Shown: in pieces, positions 50,679 through 59,979 of the stretch
Layout: each line of letters opens with the position of its first letter
Position numbering within the stretch: the first letter of the stretch is position 1
Notes under the pieces: generated by a model
Told to the model about the DNA's origin: nothing
The model's database searches: none
Seen by the model: only the letters and a program-made list of their open reading frames with translations
Assembly (NCBI RefSeq): GCF_023921125.1
Contig: NZ_CP099466.1
Location: forward strand, 2,294,001-2,358,000
Length of the DNA stretch: 64,000 bases
Origin: Arthrobacter caoxuetaonis
GTDB taxonomy: Bacteria; Actinomycetota; Actinomycetes; Actinomycetales; Micrococcaceae
Reading direction: 5' to 3'
Translations under genes and position numbers: made by a program

Positions 50679-52193
50679 CTAGACGGCCCGGCTCGGTGGA
50701 GTCGCCGCGGTCTCGTCGAGCAGTTCCGGATTCGCCCATGCAGGGGGGTATTTCGGCAGAAGGGCGGCGCACGCTACCGCGATGACGCCCAGCACAACGA
50801 GTACGAGCATCGGCGCGGCGTAGCTTCCCGTAGCTGCCTGAAGCGCACTGAAGAGGTACGGGGACGCCGCAAGCGCAACACCCGTAACCGCGAGCGTCAT
50901 GCCTTGGAGTGCCGCGAAGGACTTCATCCCGAAATACTTGGCGATCAGCGCCGGGCCCAGGGCCGACTCCACGCCCGCGATGATGCCGAGCAGTCCCATA
51001 GAGAGATAGACAAGCACCAGGGAACCACCGTTACCGAGTGCGAGCAGGAGACCTACCGGTGCGCCGAGGAGAAGCAGGGCTACGACCCAGGGGCGACGTG
51101 TGCGGTCAAGAGTGGTGCCCCCGGCAAGCAGTCCAATGATTGACGTGCTGGCGAGTACTGAAAGCGAGACCGAGACGGCGGCGGGATTGACACCGGACTG
51201 GCCGAAGAAATCCACTGCGTTCTGACGCATCGCGATCGGCCCGGTCCCAGCGAGGACGAGGAAGAGGATGAGCAGAATCCACGGTCGCGTCAAAATCGCT
51301 TTCCGGAACGGCACCCCCGGAAGAGAAGCGTCGACCGCCTTGGGCAGAGGAACGTGCGCAGTGACCTTGGGCTCGGAGATGAGCCAGAGCACGGTGGGGA
51401 TTCCGATGACGGCGACCGCGATGGCGGTAACGAGGTAGGTGCCGTCCCAGCCAAGCCCCTCGAAGACCCCGGGGTCGACGGTGGGAAGAGGCGCACCGCC
51501 CGCTTCACCGGGTGGAATCAGACCAGCACTCCCGGCATCGGCAGGGGGTTCGGCACCCGCGGGCATCTCCCCTGCCGCCGGCGGAGCGGGGGTCGCCGCG
51601 TTTCCGTTAATAAGCCATTGAAACAGAGGCGACGAAATTGCCGCGATCATACCGGATGTCACGCCAATGAGGCCGAAACCAATGCCGCGATGCGCCGGGA
51701 ACCACCCGGAGATGACTTTGAACACCACACCCAGGCTCGCACTGAAGCCACAGATTGCCGTGAGGGTAAGAAGCACACCGAGCAGCCATGTGGTGGTGCC
51801 GGCGACCGGAACCAAGGCCATAAAAACCGCATAGAGAATGATGGACGGCAAAGCGACCGTCCGGGCGCCGTGGCGGTCGACCCAGCGTCCGAGGAAGGGA
51901 AGGAACAATGGTCCGACGAGCAGCGGAATGCTGACGAACAGAAGGATCCCGTCCTGCGGCCGTGTACCTGTGCTCATCGCGAAGGCCGGAACAATAAAGG
52001 GTGTCATCGCAGCCAGGGCCGCAGGACTCACGGCGACCAGCAGGAGACTGCCGATAAGCGCCGCCTTAGCCCGGCCAGGGGCCTTCATGAACTCGAGTGC
52101 GTATTGTCTAAAGCTGATTTTTGCTGCACCGTCGAGCAACGGTGCAGGAGGCGGAAAGCTCGCCGCCGGCACAACAGGATTGTCTTTTTGCAT
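50679..52193 (-). CDS. MFS transporter
   Basis: The 504-residue protein has twelve hydrophobic segments and the MFS loop 2-3 motif as GRWVDRHGARTVALP (about residues 101-115). A long Pro/Ala/Gly-rich loop (residues ~200-240) joins the two halves. The ATG at 52193 is followed by a 40-residue polar N-terminus. Its place among catabolic genes suggests uptake of the substrate or efflux of an intermediate; direction cannot be told. Confidence 0.88.
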   Translation of the reverse strand: MQKDNPVVPAASFPPPAPLLDGAAKISFRQYALEFMKAPGRAKAALIGSLLLVAVSPAALAAMTPFIVPAFAMSTGTRPQDGILLFVSIPLLVGPLFLPFLGRWVDRHGARTVALPSIILYAVFMALVPVAGTTTWLLGVLLTLTAICGFSASLGVVFKVISGWFPAHRGIGFGLIGVTSGMIAAISSPLFQWLINGNAATPAPPAAGEMPAGAEPPADAGSAGLIPPGEAGGAPLPTVDPGVFEGLGWDGTYLVTAIAVAVIGIPTVLWLISEPKVTAHVPLPKAVDASLPGVPFRKAILTRPWILLILFLVLAGTGPIAMRQNAVDFFGQSGVNPAAVSVSLSVLASTSIIGLLAGGTTLDRTRRPWVVALLLLGAPVGLLLALGNGGSLVLVYLSMGLLGIIAGVESALGPALIAKYFGMKSFAALQGMTLAVTGVALAASPYLFSALQAATGSYAAPMLVLVVLGVIAVACAALLPKYPPAWANPELLDETAATPPSRAV

Positions 52194-52288
52194 CGGAGCT
52201 CCTTGTGGTCGGTACTCGCCTACGTCGACGTTGACGTTGGCGCCTTTCGGTTCTGGGGGGCCCGGCGGGCGAACACGCGGGCACGGCC

Positions 52289-53656
52289 TTACGGGTGCGG
52301 CGGGGCTGCCGGAGGACGCACGTTCTCCGGAGCAGTGACGGGCGAACTGATAGCCGCCATCATCGGAAACGGGGAAAGGCCGAACATCGCCCGGCCATTG
52401 ATCTCAGCCATCGGATCGATGCGGAATGCCCCATGAGTCGCCAGGACGTGGATGTCCCGGACCGCGCGCTGGATCGGATTGGAGAGGGAAACCGCCGACG
52501 ATCCCAGAGCGAGGAGGAGCCCGTCCACTGTGTGGAGGCACTGGTGGATCAGGTGGACGAGATCCATCGTGATTTCGGGTTCTTCAGACGGGAGATAGTC
52601 CTCGCCTGCGAGCGCCCGCCGATCGGCCTCGTCCATGTGCCGGGCGAGGACCGCCTCCGCTGCATTGATGACCGCACGCGCTTTACCGGCGACCACCTGG
52701 ATCGAGGCCATCTCCGACATCGCCGGGTAGGGCAGGTTGAAGGGCGGACGCTTGGCAGCCTGAGCCAGGAACGAGTCAAGTGCCCCCTGTGCGATTCCGA
52801 TGGCCAACGCCGCGAATGCGCCGCTGCTGCCGATCATCATGCCGAACGCGCCGTGTTTGAAGCCCAGCCCCGAGTAGGCGCCTCGAAGAGAATCGCTCAG
52901 ACGCGGAAGGTCCGCGGTGTGGACGACGCGGTAGTCGGGGACGAAGGTCTCCTCGTCCGCCCGGATACTGTTCGAGTTTGTCGCCTGGAGGCCCATGACA
53001 TGCCAGTCGTCTACGATCGCGTACTGGTCCCTGGACAGGACCCCCATTGCACGTCGCCGCTCGCCGCTCGCCGGGTCTTCATACTCGAAACCGACCGAGC
53101 CCCAGGCAGCGTGCTTGCTGCCGCTGCCGAACGACCACTTCCCCTTCACCTGGTAGCCTCCCGCCACCTTGCGCCCGTCGCCGACTTTTGGAGCAAAGAC
53201 CGTCGCACCGAACACGAGCGGACCGACCCAGTCATCGATTCCCGCAAATACTTCGTCACGGACCTTCACATCGAATCCAAGGATGTTCCGGGTGGCGCTG
53301 GAGACGATTACCAGCCAGGCGGCTGCTGCATCGCCTTGGCCGAGTGTTCGCACGACCTCCGCAGTATCGCGGGCCCCGAGTGCGTAGCCGCCCAACTCCG
53401 TGGGGATTGTGATCTTGAAGGCACCGACGCCATTCACCGCCTCCAGAGTCGCGGGAGTGAGTGCGCCGAGCGCTTCCCCCTCGGCGGCCTGTTCGCGCAG
53501 CGACGGGAGGAGCTGGACGATCTCGTCCCGCATTCGGCGTCCCTCATCACTGAGGTACGGCGATTCGGGAAACTTCGCCCGGGCGGCAGGAAGACCGTCC
53601 CGCAGGATCGGTTCTCCGTTGGGGATGCCTGCGGGCGGGATTGTGTGTGATGTCAT
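52289..53656 (-). CDS. HsaA-like flavin-dependent monooxygenase 3
   Basis: The 455-residue protein has the same fold but belongs to a second subgroup with monooxygenase 4: LGGYALGARDTAEVVRTLGQGDAAAAW, GGYQVKGKWSFGSGSKHAAW, DWHVMGLQATNSNSIRADEE, a longer loop with ALAGEDYLPSEEPEITMDLVHLI, and LSNPIQRAVRDIHVLATHGAF at the end. The C-terminal RDIHVLATHGA block is where HsaA-type enzymes have the active-site His region. The ATG at 53656 is chosen by alignment with monooxygenase 4. It lies between the FMN reductase and MFS genes. Confidence 0.82.
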   Translation of the reverse strand: MTSHTIPPAGIPNGEPILRDGLPAARAKFPESPYLSDEGRRMRDEIVQLLPSLREQAAEGEALGALTPATLEAVNGVGAFKITIPTELGGYALGARDTAEVVRTLGQGDAAAAWLVIVSSATRNILGFDVKVRDEVFAGIDDWVGPLVFGATVFAPKVGDGRKVAGGYQVKGKWSFGSGSKHAAWGSVGFEYEDPASGERRRAMGVLSRDQYAIVDDWHVMGLQATNSNSIRADEETFVPDYRVVHTADLPRLSDSLRGAYSGLGFKHGAFGMMIGSSGAFAALAIGIAQGALDSFLAQAAKRPPFNLPYPAMSEMASIQVVAGKARAVINAAEAVLARHMDEADRRALAGEDYLPSEEPEITMDLVHLIHQCLHTVDGLLLALGSSAVSLSNPIQRAVRDIHVLATHGAFRIDPMAEINGRAMFGLSPFPMMAAISSPVTAPENVRPPAAPPHP

Positions 53657-53691
53657 TGCGGGATCCAGTTTCTTCTGTGAGGTTTCCGTGA

Positions 53692-54303
53692 TCAGGAGCG
53701 AGGCGCCGGGGGTCCCGGAGGCAGCGTGGGCGGCGGCGGACCTTCGGCACGCAGCGGGCCCAGCACCTGCGTCCACCGCAGCAGTTCCGCGAGCATCGGT
53801 GCGACGGCCCTCTGAGCGGAAGGCGGCGGCACGAACTCGCCGGCCTCAAAGTTCTGCATAACGAGCGGCAGCGCGACGCCGTCCGGCAGGGGCATCATCC
53901 GAACAGTCGTGACAATCTGTTTCATGACCTGGACTGCCCGGAGGCCTCCTGCGATGCCGCCGTAGCTGACGAACGCCACTGGGGCATACATCCATTCGCG
54001 CCCGAGATAGTCGAACGCATTCAGCAGGGCAGCGGATGGCCCGTAGTTGTATTCCGGTGAGACGAAGATGAACGCGTCCGCTTCCTGGATCTTGGCGGCC
54101 CAGCGCTGAGTGTGCTCATTCTCGTAGCGTCCGAGGACGGGGTGGTGCCGTTCGTCGAGGACGGGCAGACCGTACTCCGCGATGTCGACGAGCTCGACGT
54201 CGAACCGCCCATCCGCGGCTGTCTTCTCGAAGACCCACTTGGCAATGGGCCCGGCGAGGCGGCCGGGGCGGGTGCTGCCGACAATGATCTGCAGTTTCGG
54301 CAC
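53692..54303 (-). CDS. NADPH-dependent FMN reductase family protein
   Basis: The 203-residue flavodoxin-fold protein has KLQIIVGSTRPGRLAGPIAKW at the start, FIFVSPEYNYGPSAALLNAFDYLGREW (the family SPEYN motif) and AFVSYGGIAGGLRAVQ. It may supply reduced flavin to a neighbouring monooxygenase or reduce a quinone. The start is a GTG two bases after the SnoaL 3 stop, with GGGGGA upstream, so translation is coupled. Confidence 0.87.
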   Translation of the reverse strand: MPKLQIIVGSTRPGRLAGPIAKWVFEKTAADGRFDVELVDIAEYGLPVLDERHHPVLGRYENEHTQRWAAKIQEADAFIFVSPEYNYGPSAALLNAFDYLGREWMYAPVAFVSYGGIAGGLRAVQVMKQIVTTVRMMPLPDGVALPLVMQNFEAGEFVPPPSAQRAVAPMLAELLRWTQVLGPLRAEGPPPPTLPPGPPAPRS

Positions 54304-54305
54304 GG

Positions 54306-54827
54306 TCAGTCCCCCAGCGGATCCCGGCCGGGGACCGCTTTGCGGAACGTGCTCCAGTGCTCCGCCAGCTTTCCGTTGTGCACCCGGAAAACGGTGAGGA
54401 TGTTCCACTCGTAGGTCGTGTCCGGCACGACTGGATCCGGGACAGGTTTTCGCATCATGAGGCACGCGACCTCGCCGTCAAGGATGACGCTCACTACCGG
54501 CGGCGAAACCTCGCCGACGACCGGCACATTCCGGAAGTGTTCAATGAGCTTCTCAAGGCCGTTACCGGCTGCGTTCGGATCGTGCTGAACGTAATCCCAG
54601 GCAGCGTACTTCGTCATCACCTCAACCACCTGTTCCTGCACCCGGTCGTCACGGACCATGCGGGCCAGGTCGGCTTCGAAGTCTATGAGCAGGCGCTTGA
54701 CCGCGTTGCGTTCCGGCGAGGAATCAGCAGCTACCGCCGCTTTGAACTCCTCATTGTCGAGCCAGTTCTCATAGATCGCAGGATCGGTAATTTCTGCGAT
54801 CCCGTTGACGATCGAAAATCCACTCAT
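54306..54827 (-). CDS. SnoaL-like (NTF2 superfamily) protein 3
   Basis: The 173-residue protein has the NTF2-like pattern: AVKRLLIDFEADLARMVRDDRVQEQVVEVM helices, KYAAWDYVQHDPNAAGNGLEKLIEHF, SVILDGEVACLMMRK and NILTVFRVHNGKLAEHWSTFRK. The ending is typical of SnoaL-like polyketide cyclase relatives. It is not closely similar to SnoaL 1 and 2. It is the first gene of an operon with the FMN reductase and monooxygenase 3 and has a palindromic site in its promoter region. Confidence 0.75.
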   Translation of the reverse strand: MSGFSIVNGIAEITDPAIYENWLDNEEFKAAVAADSSPERNAVKRLLIDFEADLARMVRDDRVQEQVVEVMTKYAAWDYVQHDPNAAGNGLEKLIEHFRNVPVVGEVSPPVVSVILDGEVACLMMRKPVPDPVVPDTTYEWNILTVFRVHNGKLAEHWSTFRKAVPGRDPLGD

Positions 54828-54900
54828 GCGCTGTCTCCTTGTTCGAGGTGAGCTGAGGACGCGGACATCGCGGACGAAGCAATGAAGGGCCGCCCATTAT

Positions 54901-54918
54901 CGAAACGACATCGTTTCG
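54901..54918. promoter_or_regulatory. Palindromic operator before SnoaL 3 operon
   Basis: CGAAACGACATCGTTTCG has 8-base arms and a 2-base centre, a typical TetR-type operator. It lies 74 bases before the SnoaL 3 start, between it and the terminator of the TetR gene at 55150-55761, which is the likely candidate to bind it. Confidence 0.6.
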
Positions 54919-55058
54919 TTCACCTAGAAGTGAGACTAACGCCACATTCAGCCATGCACAACCCTTTTCCGCGCGTCGAATTTTCGTGGCACATACGCGG
55001 GCCCTGCGCGGACACCGGGACGAGTTCTCCGCGAACACCGGGGCCAACCCATCAACCC

Positions 55059-55098
55059 CAAAAAAGAGGGACCAGCTCAGTTTGAACTGGTCCCTCTT
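55059..55098 (-). terminator. Terminator after TetR gene 1
   Basis: AAGAGGGACCAG and CTGGTCCCTCTT pair around 11 bases, followed on the minus strand by a T run (the A run at 55059-55065). It lies about 50 bases beyond the TetR stop and insulates the SnoaL 3 operon. Confidence 0.85.
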
Positions 55099-55149
55099 CA
55101 CTTCGCGGCTTTTCAGATTGCCTGCAGGAAATGCCTTCTCTCCGGACAG

Positions 55150-55761
55150 CTAGCGGAGCCCTCCGCGGGGCGCAAGCACAGGAAGCAGGATCGTCTCCAC
55201 AAATCCCTTCAAATACGCGGGATCAGGGAACGAGCCCTCGACCAGATGCCGGGCGAGCGGGATTGAAAGGAAGACGTGGTGGCAATACCGGCGCGTCACC
55301 TCGTCAACGGTGATCTCGCCTCGAACAACGGCGCGGTCGATCGCCCGGTCCAGCGGCGATCCTGCAGGAGCGGAGAGCTGTTTGCGCATCGTCTCAGCGA
55401 GCATCGGGTCCTTCATGGACGCGTGAGCGAGGGCTGCCAGGAGCGCCATCTCCGACTCCGCGACCTGCCCGAGGTCGTCCATGATGGCAGCAAGATCACC
55501 AGAGAGTGTACCCGTGTCCTTGTCGGCAGGCTGGGCGATCGAGGAATAAGACCGAAGCGCGGCCATAACCAGGCCGGGTTTGCCCTGCCACTGGCGATAT
55601 ATGGTCGCCGTGCTGCATCTGGCGCGCTTGGCCACCGCGGCCATCGTCAGATTCTCGTATCCAACCTCTTCAAGCAGCTCAACGGCCGCGGCCAGGATCT
55701 CTGTCTGCCGCGCAGCCGAGAGTCTGGTGCGCCGCCCGGGCTCATCCTGCGCCTTGACCAC
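55150..55761 (-). CDS. TetR-family regulator 1
   Basis: The 203-residue protein has an N-terminal TetR helix-turn-helix (LTMAAVAKRARCSTATIYRQW at about residues 38-58) and an all-helical ligand domain with a C-terminal TetR_C pattern. The start is a GTG at 55761 with AGGAGG seven bases upstream. It lies 69 bases downstream of TetR gene 2 on the same strand and 250 bases before the SnoaL 3 operon, whose palindrome it may bind. Confidence 0.9.
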   Translation of the reverse strand: MVKAQDEPGRRTRLSAARQTEILAAAVELLEEVGYENLTMAAVAKRARCSTATIYRQWQGKPGLVMAALRSYSSIAQPADKDTGTLSGDLAAIMDDLGQVAESEMALLAALAHASMKDPMLAETMRKQLSAPAGSPLDRAIDRAVVRGEITVDEVTRRYCHHVFLSIPLARHLVEGSFPDPAYLKGFVETILLPVLAPRGGLR

Positions 55762-55830
55762 CGCAGTCCTCCTAAATCGGGAATCGACACAACCCTATCC
55801 TTCCAGGCCGTGCCTTTCGCACCTCGGAAG

Positions 55831-56532
55831 TCAGGCCAATGCAGGGCCCCAGGGATAGTCGTACCCTGGAGGCAAAGCCACGGCAGGCTCGCTGGCCGTC
55901 GGCCGGAGGCCTCGCAGGAACACTCGCGTGATGTATTCCACGTGCGACTCAAGCAGCTCGTCCGAAAGCTGAAAATCCGAGATCAGCTGATCGAACTCAA
56001 TGCCGGATGCTGTCATGCGCAGGAGCATGGCGGCGTGGGCATCTGGCCGATCGAGAGTGAAGCCGCACTCCGAACCGTAATCAACGAGCAGGTCCGCGAT
56101 GATGCTGACGATGTCCGATACCTCCGGCATCTCCGCCGCAAAAGTACCGAATGCGTCTAGGATTTCCCGACGCCGGTTTGCTTCGGCGATCATCACCCGG
56201 AAATAGGCGATGGCCTGGGACCCTGACCCGGCCTGGCTGGCGGCGATCAACGCGGACACCAGACGGTCCTCCGCCGACCCCTCAGATAAAGCATCGCGCT
56301 CTTTCAGCTCAGACAGGTGCTGCCCCAACTCCCTGGCACCGTAATGCAATACAGCTTTGAACAGCTCGAGTTTGTCTGCAAAGTGCGCGTAAACGGTCGT
56401 CTTGGACACCCCCGCGAGCGCGGCAACCGCATCCATGGACGTACCGTCATATCCGTTGACCAACAGCAGCTCAACGGCTGCATCCAGGACTATGTCGCGC
56501 TTGCTGCGACCACTTCGTTTTTTCCGGGGCAT
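55831..56532 (-). CDS. TetR-family regulator 2
   Basis: The 233-residue protein has the TetR helix-turn-helix TSMDAVAALAGVSKTTVYAHF at about residues 31-51 followed by KLELFKAVL, and a helical C-terminal domain of the AcrR/TetR_C type. It is transcribed divergently from monooxygenase 4; operator 3 lies in the 163-base gap between them. This makes it the first candidate for control of the four ACTGTACNGTACAGT-like sites. Confidence 0.9.
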   Translation of the reverse strand: MPRKKRSGRSKRDIVLDAAVELLLVNGYDGTSMDAVAALAGVSKTTVYAHFADKLELFKAVLHYGARELGQHLSELKERDALSEGSAEDRLVSALIAASQAGSGSQAIAYFRVMIAEANRRREILDAFGTFAAEMPEVSDIVSIIADLLVDYGSECGFTLDRPDAHAAMLLRMTASGIEFDQLISDFQLSDELLESHVEYITRVFLRGLRPTASEPAVALPPGYDYPWGPALA

Positions 56533-56652
56533 TCACGCTTCCTTTGCTCGAACTTCAACTGCCGCCAATGCGCACTGTTGAAGGCATTGAGGAATCTACC
56601 CACCTTATCGCCTGGATCGAGAAGTCCAGTGTACCGGCCTTACCCGTCTGGT

Positions 56653-56667
56653 ACTGTGCGGTACAGT
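56653..56667. promoter_or_regulatory. Operator 3 of catabolic cluster
   Basis: ACTGTGCGGTACAGT differs from the palindrome ACTGTACNGTACAGT at one position, the best of the four copies, and is followed by ACAG. It lies 28 bases before monooxygenase 4 and about 120 bases before the TetR 2 start. Confidence 0.72.
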
Positions 56668-56695
56668 ACAGCAACTTACCAGAACATCGACGGAG

Positions 56696-58033
56696 ATGAC
56701 CATGACTGACACGATCAACCCTGCTGGTACTGGCCTCCACGAGGGGCGTATGCCTGGTCCCCCCGTCGACCGGATGACACCGTTGGATGCGGCGGCCTCC
56801 AGGTACCTCAGCCCGGAAGGGAGGCGGATCGCGGCCGGCGTACAGGGTCTGCAGCAGCGTATTCGCGATCTGGCCCCGGAAGCAGAGAAGCGTGGCCGGC
56901 TGGACAGCGGGATCATCGAAGCGTTTACGGATCTCGGTCTATACCGCGCGTGCGCCCCGCTTGAGTACGGCGGCTATGCGCTGGGTGCCCGCGACATCGC
57001 GGAGATCGCGGGCGCGCTCGGCAAGGGTGACGCCTCCGCAAGCTGGACATTCTTTGTTGGCACCAGCCTTCGTATGGTGAGCACACTCCCCGAGCGTTTA
57101 GTCAATGAACTGTACAGCCGGCTGGACGGTCACTCCGGACCACTCGCAGCCGGCGGTTCCACCTTCGCGGCGGTAACCGGCACTGCCACTCGGGCTGAGG
57201 GAGGGTGGATGGTCGAAGGCAAGTGGACCTATGTATCAGGGAACCATGACGCCGCCTGGCTGTTCGGCGGTGCTGCCTGGGTTGACGGTGACAAGAGCGG
57301 GCATGCCCTGATCATGATGGATCCGGCCGACATAAAGCGGCTTGATGATTGGCAGGTGGCGGGAATGGCGGCCTCTGATTCGAATTCGATTGTGACAATT
57401 GAGCCGGTGTTCGTGCCTGACCACCGGTTCGTTGACATGGCCGAGCTCCCGATGCACATGGATAGCGCCGCTGCCCGGTTCAGCGGCCTTGCGTACCAGG
57501 CGAAGACCCGCGCCTCCATGATGACAGCCACGGTTGTGAACATGGCCGCTCTCGTTGGTATGGCGGAGGGCGCGTTGGATGTGTTTCGCCAGCTAGCCCC
57601 CGCGCGGAAGCCGTTCAGCCCGCCCTACGCCAGCATTGCCGAGATGGCCTCGAGCCAGGTTGCCGCCGGCAAGGCCAGAGCACTCATTGACGCGGCAAAG
57701 GCGACGGTGCTGCAGTACGCGGACGAAATCGACCACCTCGCGGTACGCGGCGAGGACTATACCGGTGATGAGGAAGCACAAGGATGCACCAGCCTGGCTT
57801 TCGCGGGCCAGCTCGCGAAGGACGCAATAGACCTCATCCTGCGCATTACGGGCTCCTCCGGAATGGCACTCTCCAGCCCGCTTCAGCGATACTCCCGTGA
57901 CGCCGCCGTGATCCTCTCCCACGGCGCAATGCGCCTGGAGTCCCTCGCCGAGATCAGCGGCCGGCGCCTCCTCGGCCAGCCACCGTTCAGCATGTTCGCC
58001 GGCGGACTGCAGGACAAGGCTGCTCAAAAGTAG
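56696..58033 (+). CDS. HsaA-like flavin-dependent monooxygenase 4
   Basis: The 445-residue protein pairs with monooxygenase 3: LEYGGYALGARDIAEIAGALGKGDASASW, GGWMVEGKWTYVSGNHDAAW, DWQVAGMAASDSNSIVTIEP, LAVRGEDYTGDEEAQGC and LSSPLQRYSRDAAVILSHGAM occupy the same places. Group D flavin monooxygenase fold; substrate unknown. The start may be the ATG at 56696 or the one at 56702 (both in frame, CGGAG upstream). It is transcribed alone, under operator 3, and ends in a strong hairpin. Confidence 0.83.
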   Translation: MTMTDTINPAGTGLHEGRMPGPPVDRMTPLDAAASRYLSPEGRRIAAGVQGLQQRIRDLAPEAEKRGRLDSGIIEAFTDLGLYRACAPLEYGGYALGARDIAEIAGALGKGDASASWTFFVGTSLRMVSTLPERLVNELYSRLDGHSGPLAAGGSTFAAVTGTATRAEGGWMVEGKWTYVSGNHDAAWLFGGAAWVDGDKSGHALIMMDPADIKRLDDWQVAGMAASDSNSIVTIEPVFVPDHRFVDMAELPMHMDSAAARFSGLAYQAKTRASMMTATVVNMAALVGMAEGALDVFRQLAPARKPFSPPYASIAEMASSQVAAGKARALIDAAKATVLQYADEIDHLAVRGEDYTGDEEAQGCTSLAFAGQLAKDAIDLILRITGSSGMALSSPLQRYSRDAAVILSHGAMRLESLAEISGRRLLGQPPFSMFAGGLQDKAAQK

Positions 58034-58043
58034 CGAAAACAAA

Positions 58044-58083
58044 CCTTGACGGTCCGGGACTGATCAATCCCGGACCGTCAAGG
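58044..58083 (+). terminator. Terminator after monooxygenase 4
   Basis: CCTTGACGGTCCGGGA and TCCCGGACCGTCAAGG, 16 bases each, pair around eight bases, starting ten bases after the stop. It may also serve the converging ABC operon, whose ATPase gene ends at 58158. Confidence 0.85.
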
Positions 58084-58157
58084 TGCAGTCCTGCTGGAAA
58101 AACGGAAGGCGGGGCCGGGCCAAGTGGCCCTGCCCCACCTTCTGCGGCTGGCGGTGT

Positions 58158-58934
58158 TCAGTGTTGGAGCACACCCGCTTGAACGCTGGCGCCGGTGATC
58201 CACCCCACCACGGTGTCCTTATCGGTCTCCCCCGTCGGCACATCCGCTACTTTCCGACCGCGGTTCAGGACGACGATACGGTCTGAGACTGCGGAAGCGA
58301 GCGGAAGGTTGTGGGTGACGACCACGATCGAGACGCCCCGTGCGGCGAGGGTTCGGATGAGCGACTCAACGAGCTCAGTCTGCTCGTGGCCGAGCGCCGC
58401 AGTGGGCTCGTCCATAAGCAGAACCCCATGTTCCGGCAACCGGGCACTCGAACGAGCAATCGCGATGACCTGCCGCTGGCCACCGGAGAGCATCTCCACT
58501 GACCTTGTCACCGGCGCTGTTCGCACTCCCAGCGCATCGAGCTCACGCTGTGATTCTCTGCGCATGGCCTTTCGGTCCAAGAAGCCGAGCCAGCCCAGCG
58601 GTCCATGCATCAGACGCTCGCGCCCCAACATCAGATTTCCGGCAATGTCCATCGCTTCTACCAACGCCAGGTCCTGGTACACCATCTGGACACCGGAGGC
58701 GGAGGCATCGCGCGGGGATTTGAAATGCACCCGCTCACCGGACACAAACAGTTCCCCCGCGGTGGGCACGTGTGCTCCGGACATGACCTTGAGCAACGTT
58801 GATTTACCTGCCCCATTGTCCCCCAGGAGCGCGACGACCTCTCCGGGGCGGACCACAAGTGAGACCTGCTCAAGCGCCCGTGCGTAGCCGTAGTGGACAT
58901 TAATATTCTTCAGTTCAAACGCCGCACCGCTCAT
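58158..58934 (-). CDS. CUT2-type ABC transporter ATP-binding protein
   Basis: The 258-residue ATPase has Walker A LLGDNGAGKSTLLK, Q loop MVYQDLALVEAMDIAGNLMLGRE, signature MLSGGQRQVIAIARS, Walker B VLLMDEPTAALG and switch THNLP. It resembles one half of RbsA/XylG; it carries a single nucleotide-binding domain, like FrcA, so two copies would act per transporter. The start overlaps the permease stop by four bases. Confidence 0.9.
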   Translation of the reverse strand: MSGAAFELKNINVHYGYARALEQVSLVVRPGEVVALLGDNGAGKSTLLKVMSGAHVPTAGELFVSGERVHFKSPRDASASGVQMVYQDLALVEAMDIAGNLMLGRERLMHGPLGWLGFLDRKAMRRESQRELDALGVRTAPVTRSVEMLSGGQRQVIAIARSSARLPEHGVLLMDEPTAALGHEQTELVESLIRTLAARGVSIVVVTHNLPLASAVSDRIVVLNRGRKVADVPTGETDKDTVVGWITGASVQAGVLQH

Positions 58935-59977
58935 CGGAGCCCACCTTTCATGCCTTCGCCGTTGTTGGCTACAAGGAGCTTTGACGTGGTGTTTGTTGTC
59001 CACATGTTGAGCCCGAGTCCCCCGACGAGCAATATGCCCGTGGCGACAGAGGACCAGTCGGCGGGAACCTTCGCGAGCAGGAGCCCAGCCGATATCGTGG
59101 CTACCACGACGGCACCGAGCCCCACCCGGGGCAGGCTTCCCCGCCCACCGACAAAGGGAACCCCGGCGAGAGCGACAGCGGTCATCGCTGTGAAGACCGT
59201 GCCGACGCTCGCGCTCGGAACCGCCGTCGTGATGTATGCAGCGGTCACGATTCCTCCAAGCGCTGCGCACACTCCCGAGATGACAAACCCCAGAATGCGG
59301 TACTGGTTTACTGCGATTCCGACGCGACGGGCCGCTTCGGCGCCGCCGCCCACTGCCAACAGCCGAACGCCGCCCCGGGTGTACTTGAGAAAGACAGTGA
59401 GCACCACAAAGACGCCGACCGAAATGTACACCGGGGCAGGAATGCCGAAGTAGGTCTGCGTCCCCATGAACACGAGCTGGGTCAGCCCGGAGATATTGGA
59501 GCCGTTCGCCAGGAGCAGCGCAGCACCACTTAGGACGCTGAGCATGGCGATCGTTACGATCAGTGGATTAAACCCACGCAGTACGACCAGCGCGTTGACT
59601 ACACCGACGACGAGCCCCGCCAACAGCCCGGCCGCAACCGCCAGCCAGGTCGGTGATCCCTGCGTCAAGAGGGTACCGGTGACGACGCCGGCAAATGCGG
59701 CCGTACCCGGAACGGAAAGGTCCAGCACTCCGGTCATCACTCCCACGGCAACACCCGCAGCATAAATCCCGGCGATTGCAGCAGCGTTGAGTACCGAAAC
59801 GGCTGTTGGAAGCGACAGGAAGTGAGGGGCACCCCAGAAACTGAAGATGACTATAATCCCGACCCAGAGTGCAATGAGCCCTTGGTCACGGACCAAAAGC
59901 AGCCCGCGGACCTTCCACGGCAAGCTCGTACTGGGGGAAACCTGATGAACGGTTTCCGTGCCGATAACGCGCGCCAT
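58931..59977 (-). CDS. CUT2-type ABC transporter permease (RbsC-like)
   Basis: The 348-residue membrane protein has about ten hydrophobic segments and the RbsC-family stretch DLSVPGTAAFAGVVTG in segment 3, with GFNPLIVTIAMLSVLSGAALL and RLLAVGGGAEAARRVGIAVNQY (the cytoplasmic EAA-like loop). The ATG at 59977 is two bases before the binding-protein stop, so the genes are coupled. Confidence 0.9.
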   Translation of the reverse strand: MARVIGTETVHQVSPSTSLPWKVRGLLLVRDQGLIALWVGIIVIFSFWGAPHFLSLPTAVSVLNAAAIAGIYAAGVAVGVMTGVLDLSVPGTAAFAGVVTGTLLTQGSPTWLAVAAGLLAGLVVGVVNALVVLRGFNPLIVTIAMLSVLSGAALLLANGSNISGLTQLVFMGTQTYFGIPAPVYISVGVFVVLTVFLKYTRGGVRLLAVGGGAEAARRVGIAVNQYRILGFVISGVCAALGGIVTAAYITTAVPSASVGTVFTAMTAVALAGVPFVGGRGSLPRVGLGAVVVATISAGLLLAKVPADWSSVATGILLVGGLGLNMWTTNTTSKLLVANNGEGMKGGLR

Positions 59978-59979
59978 TC

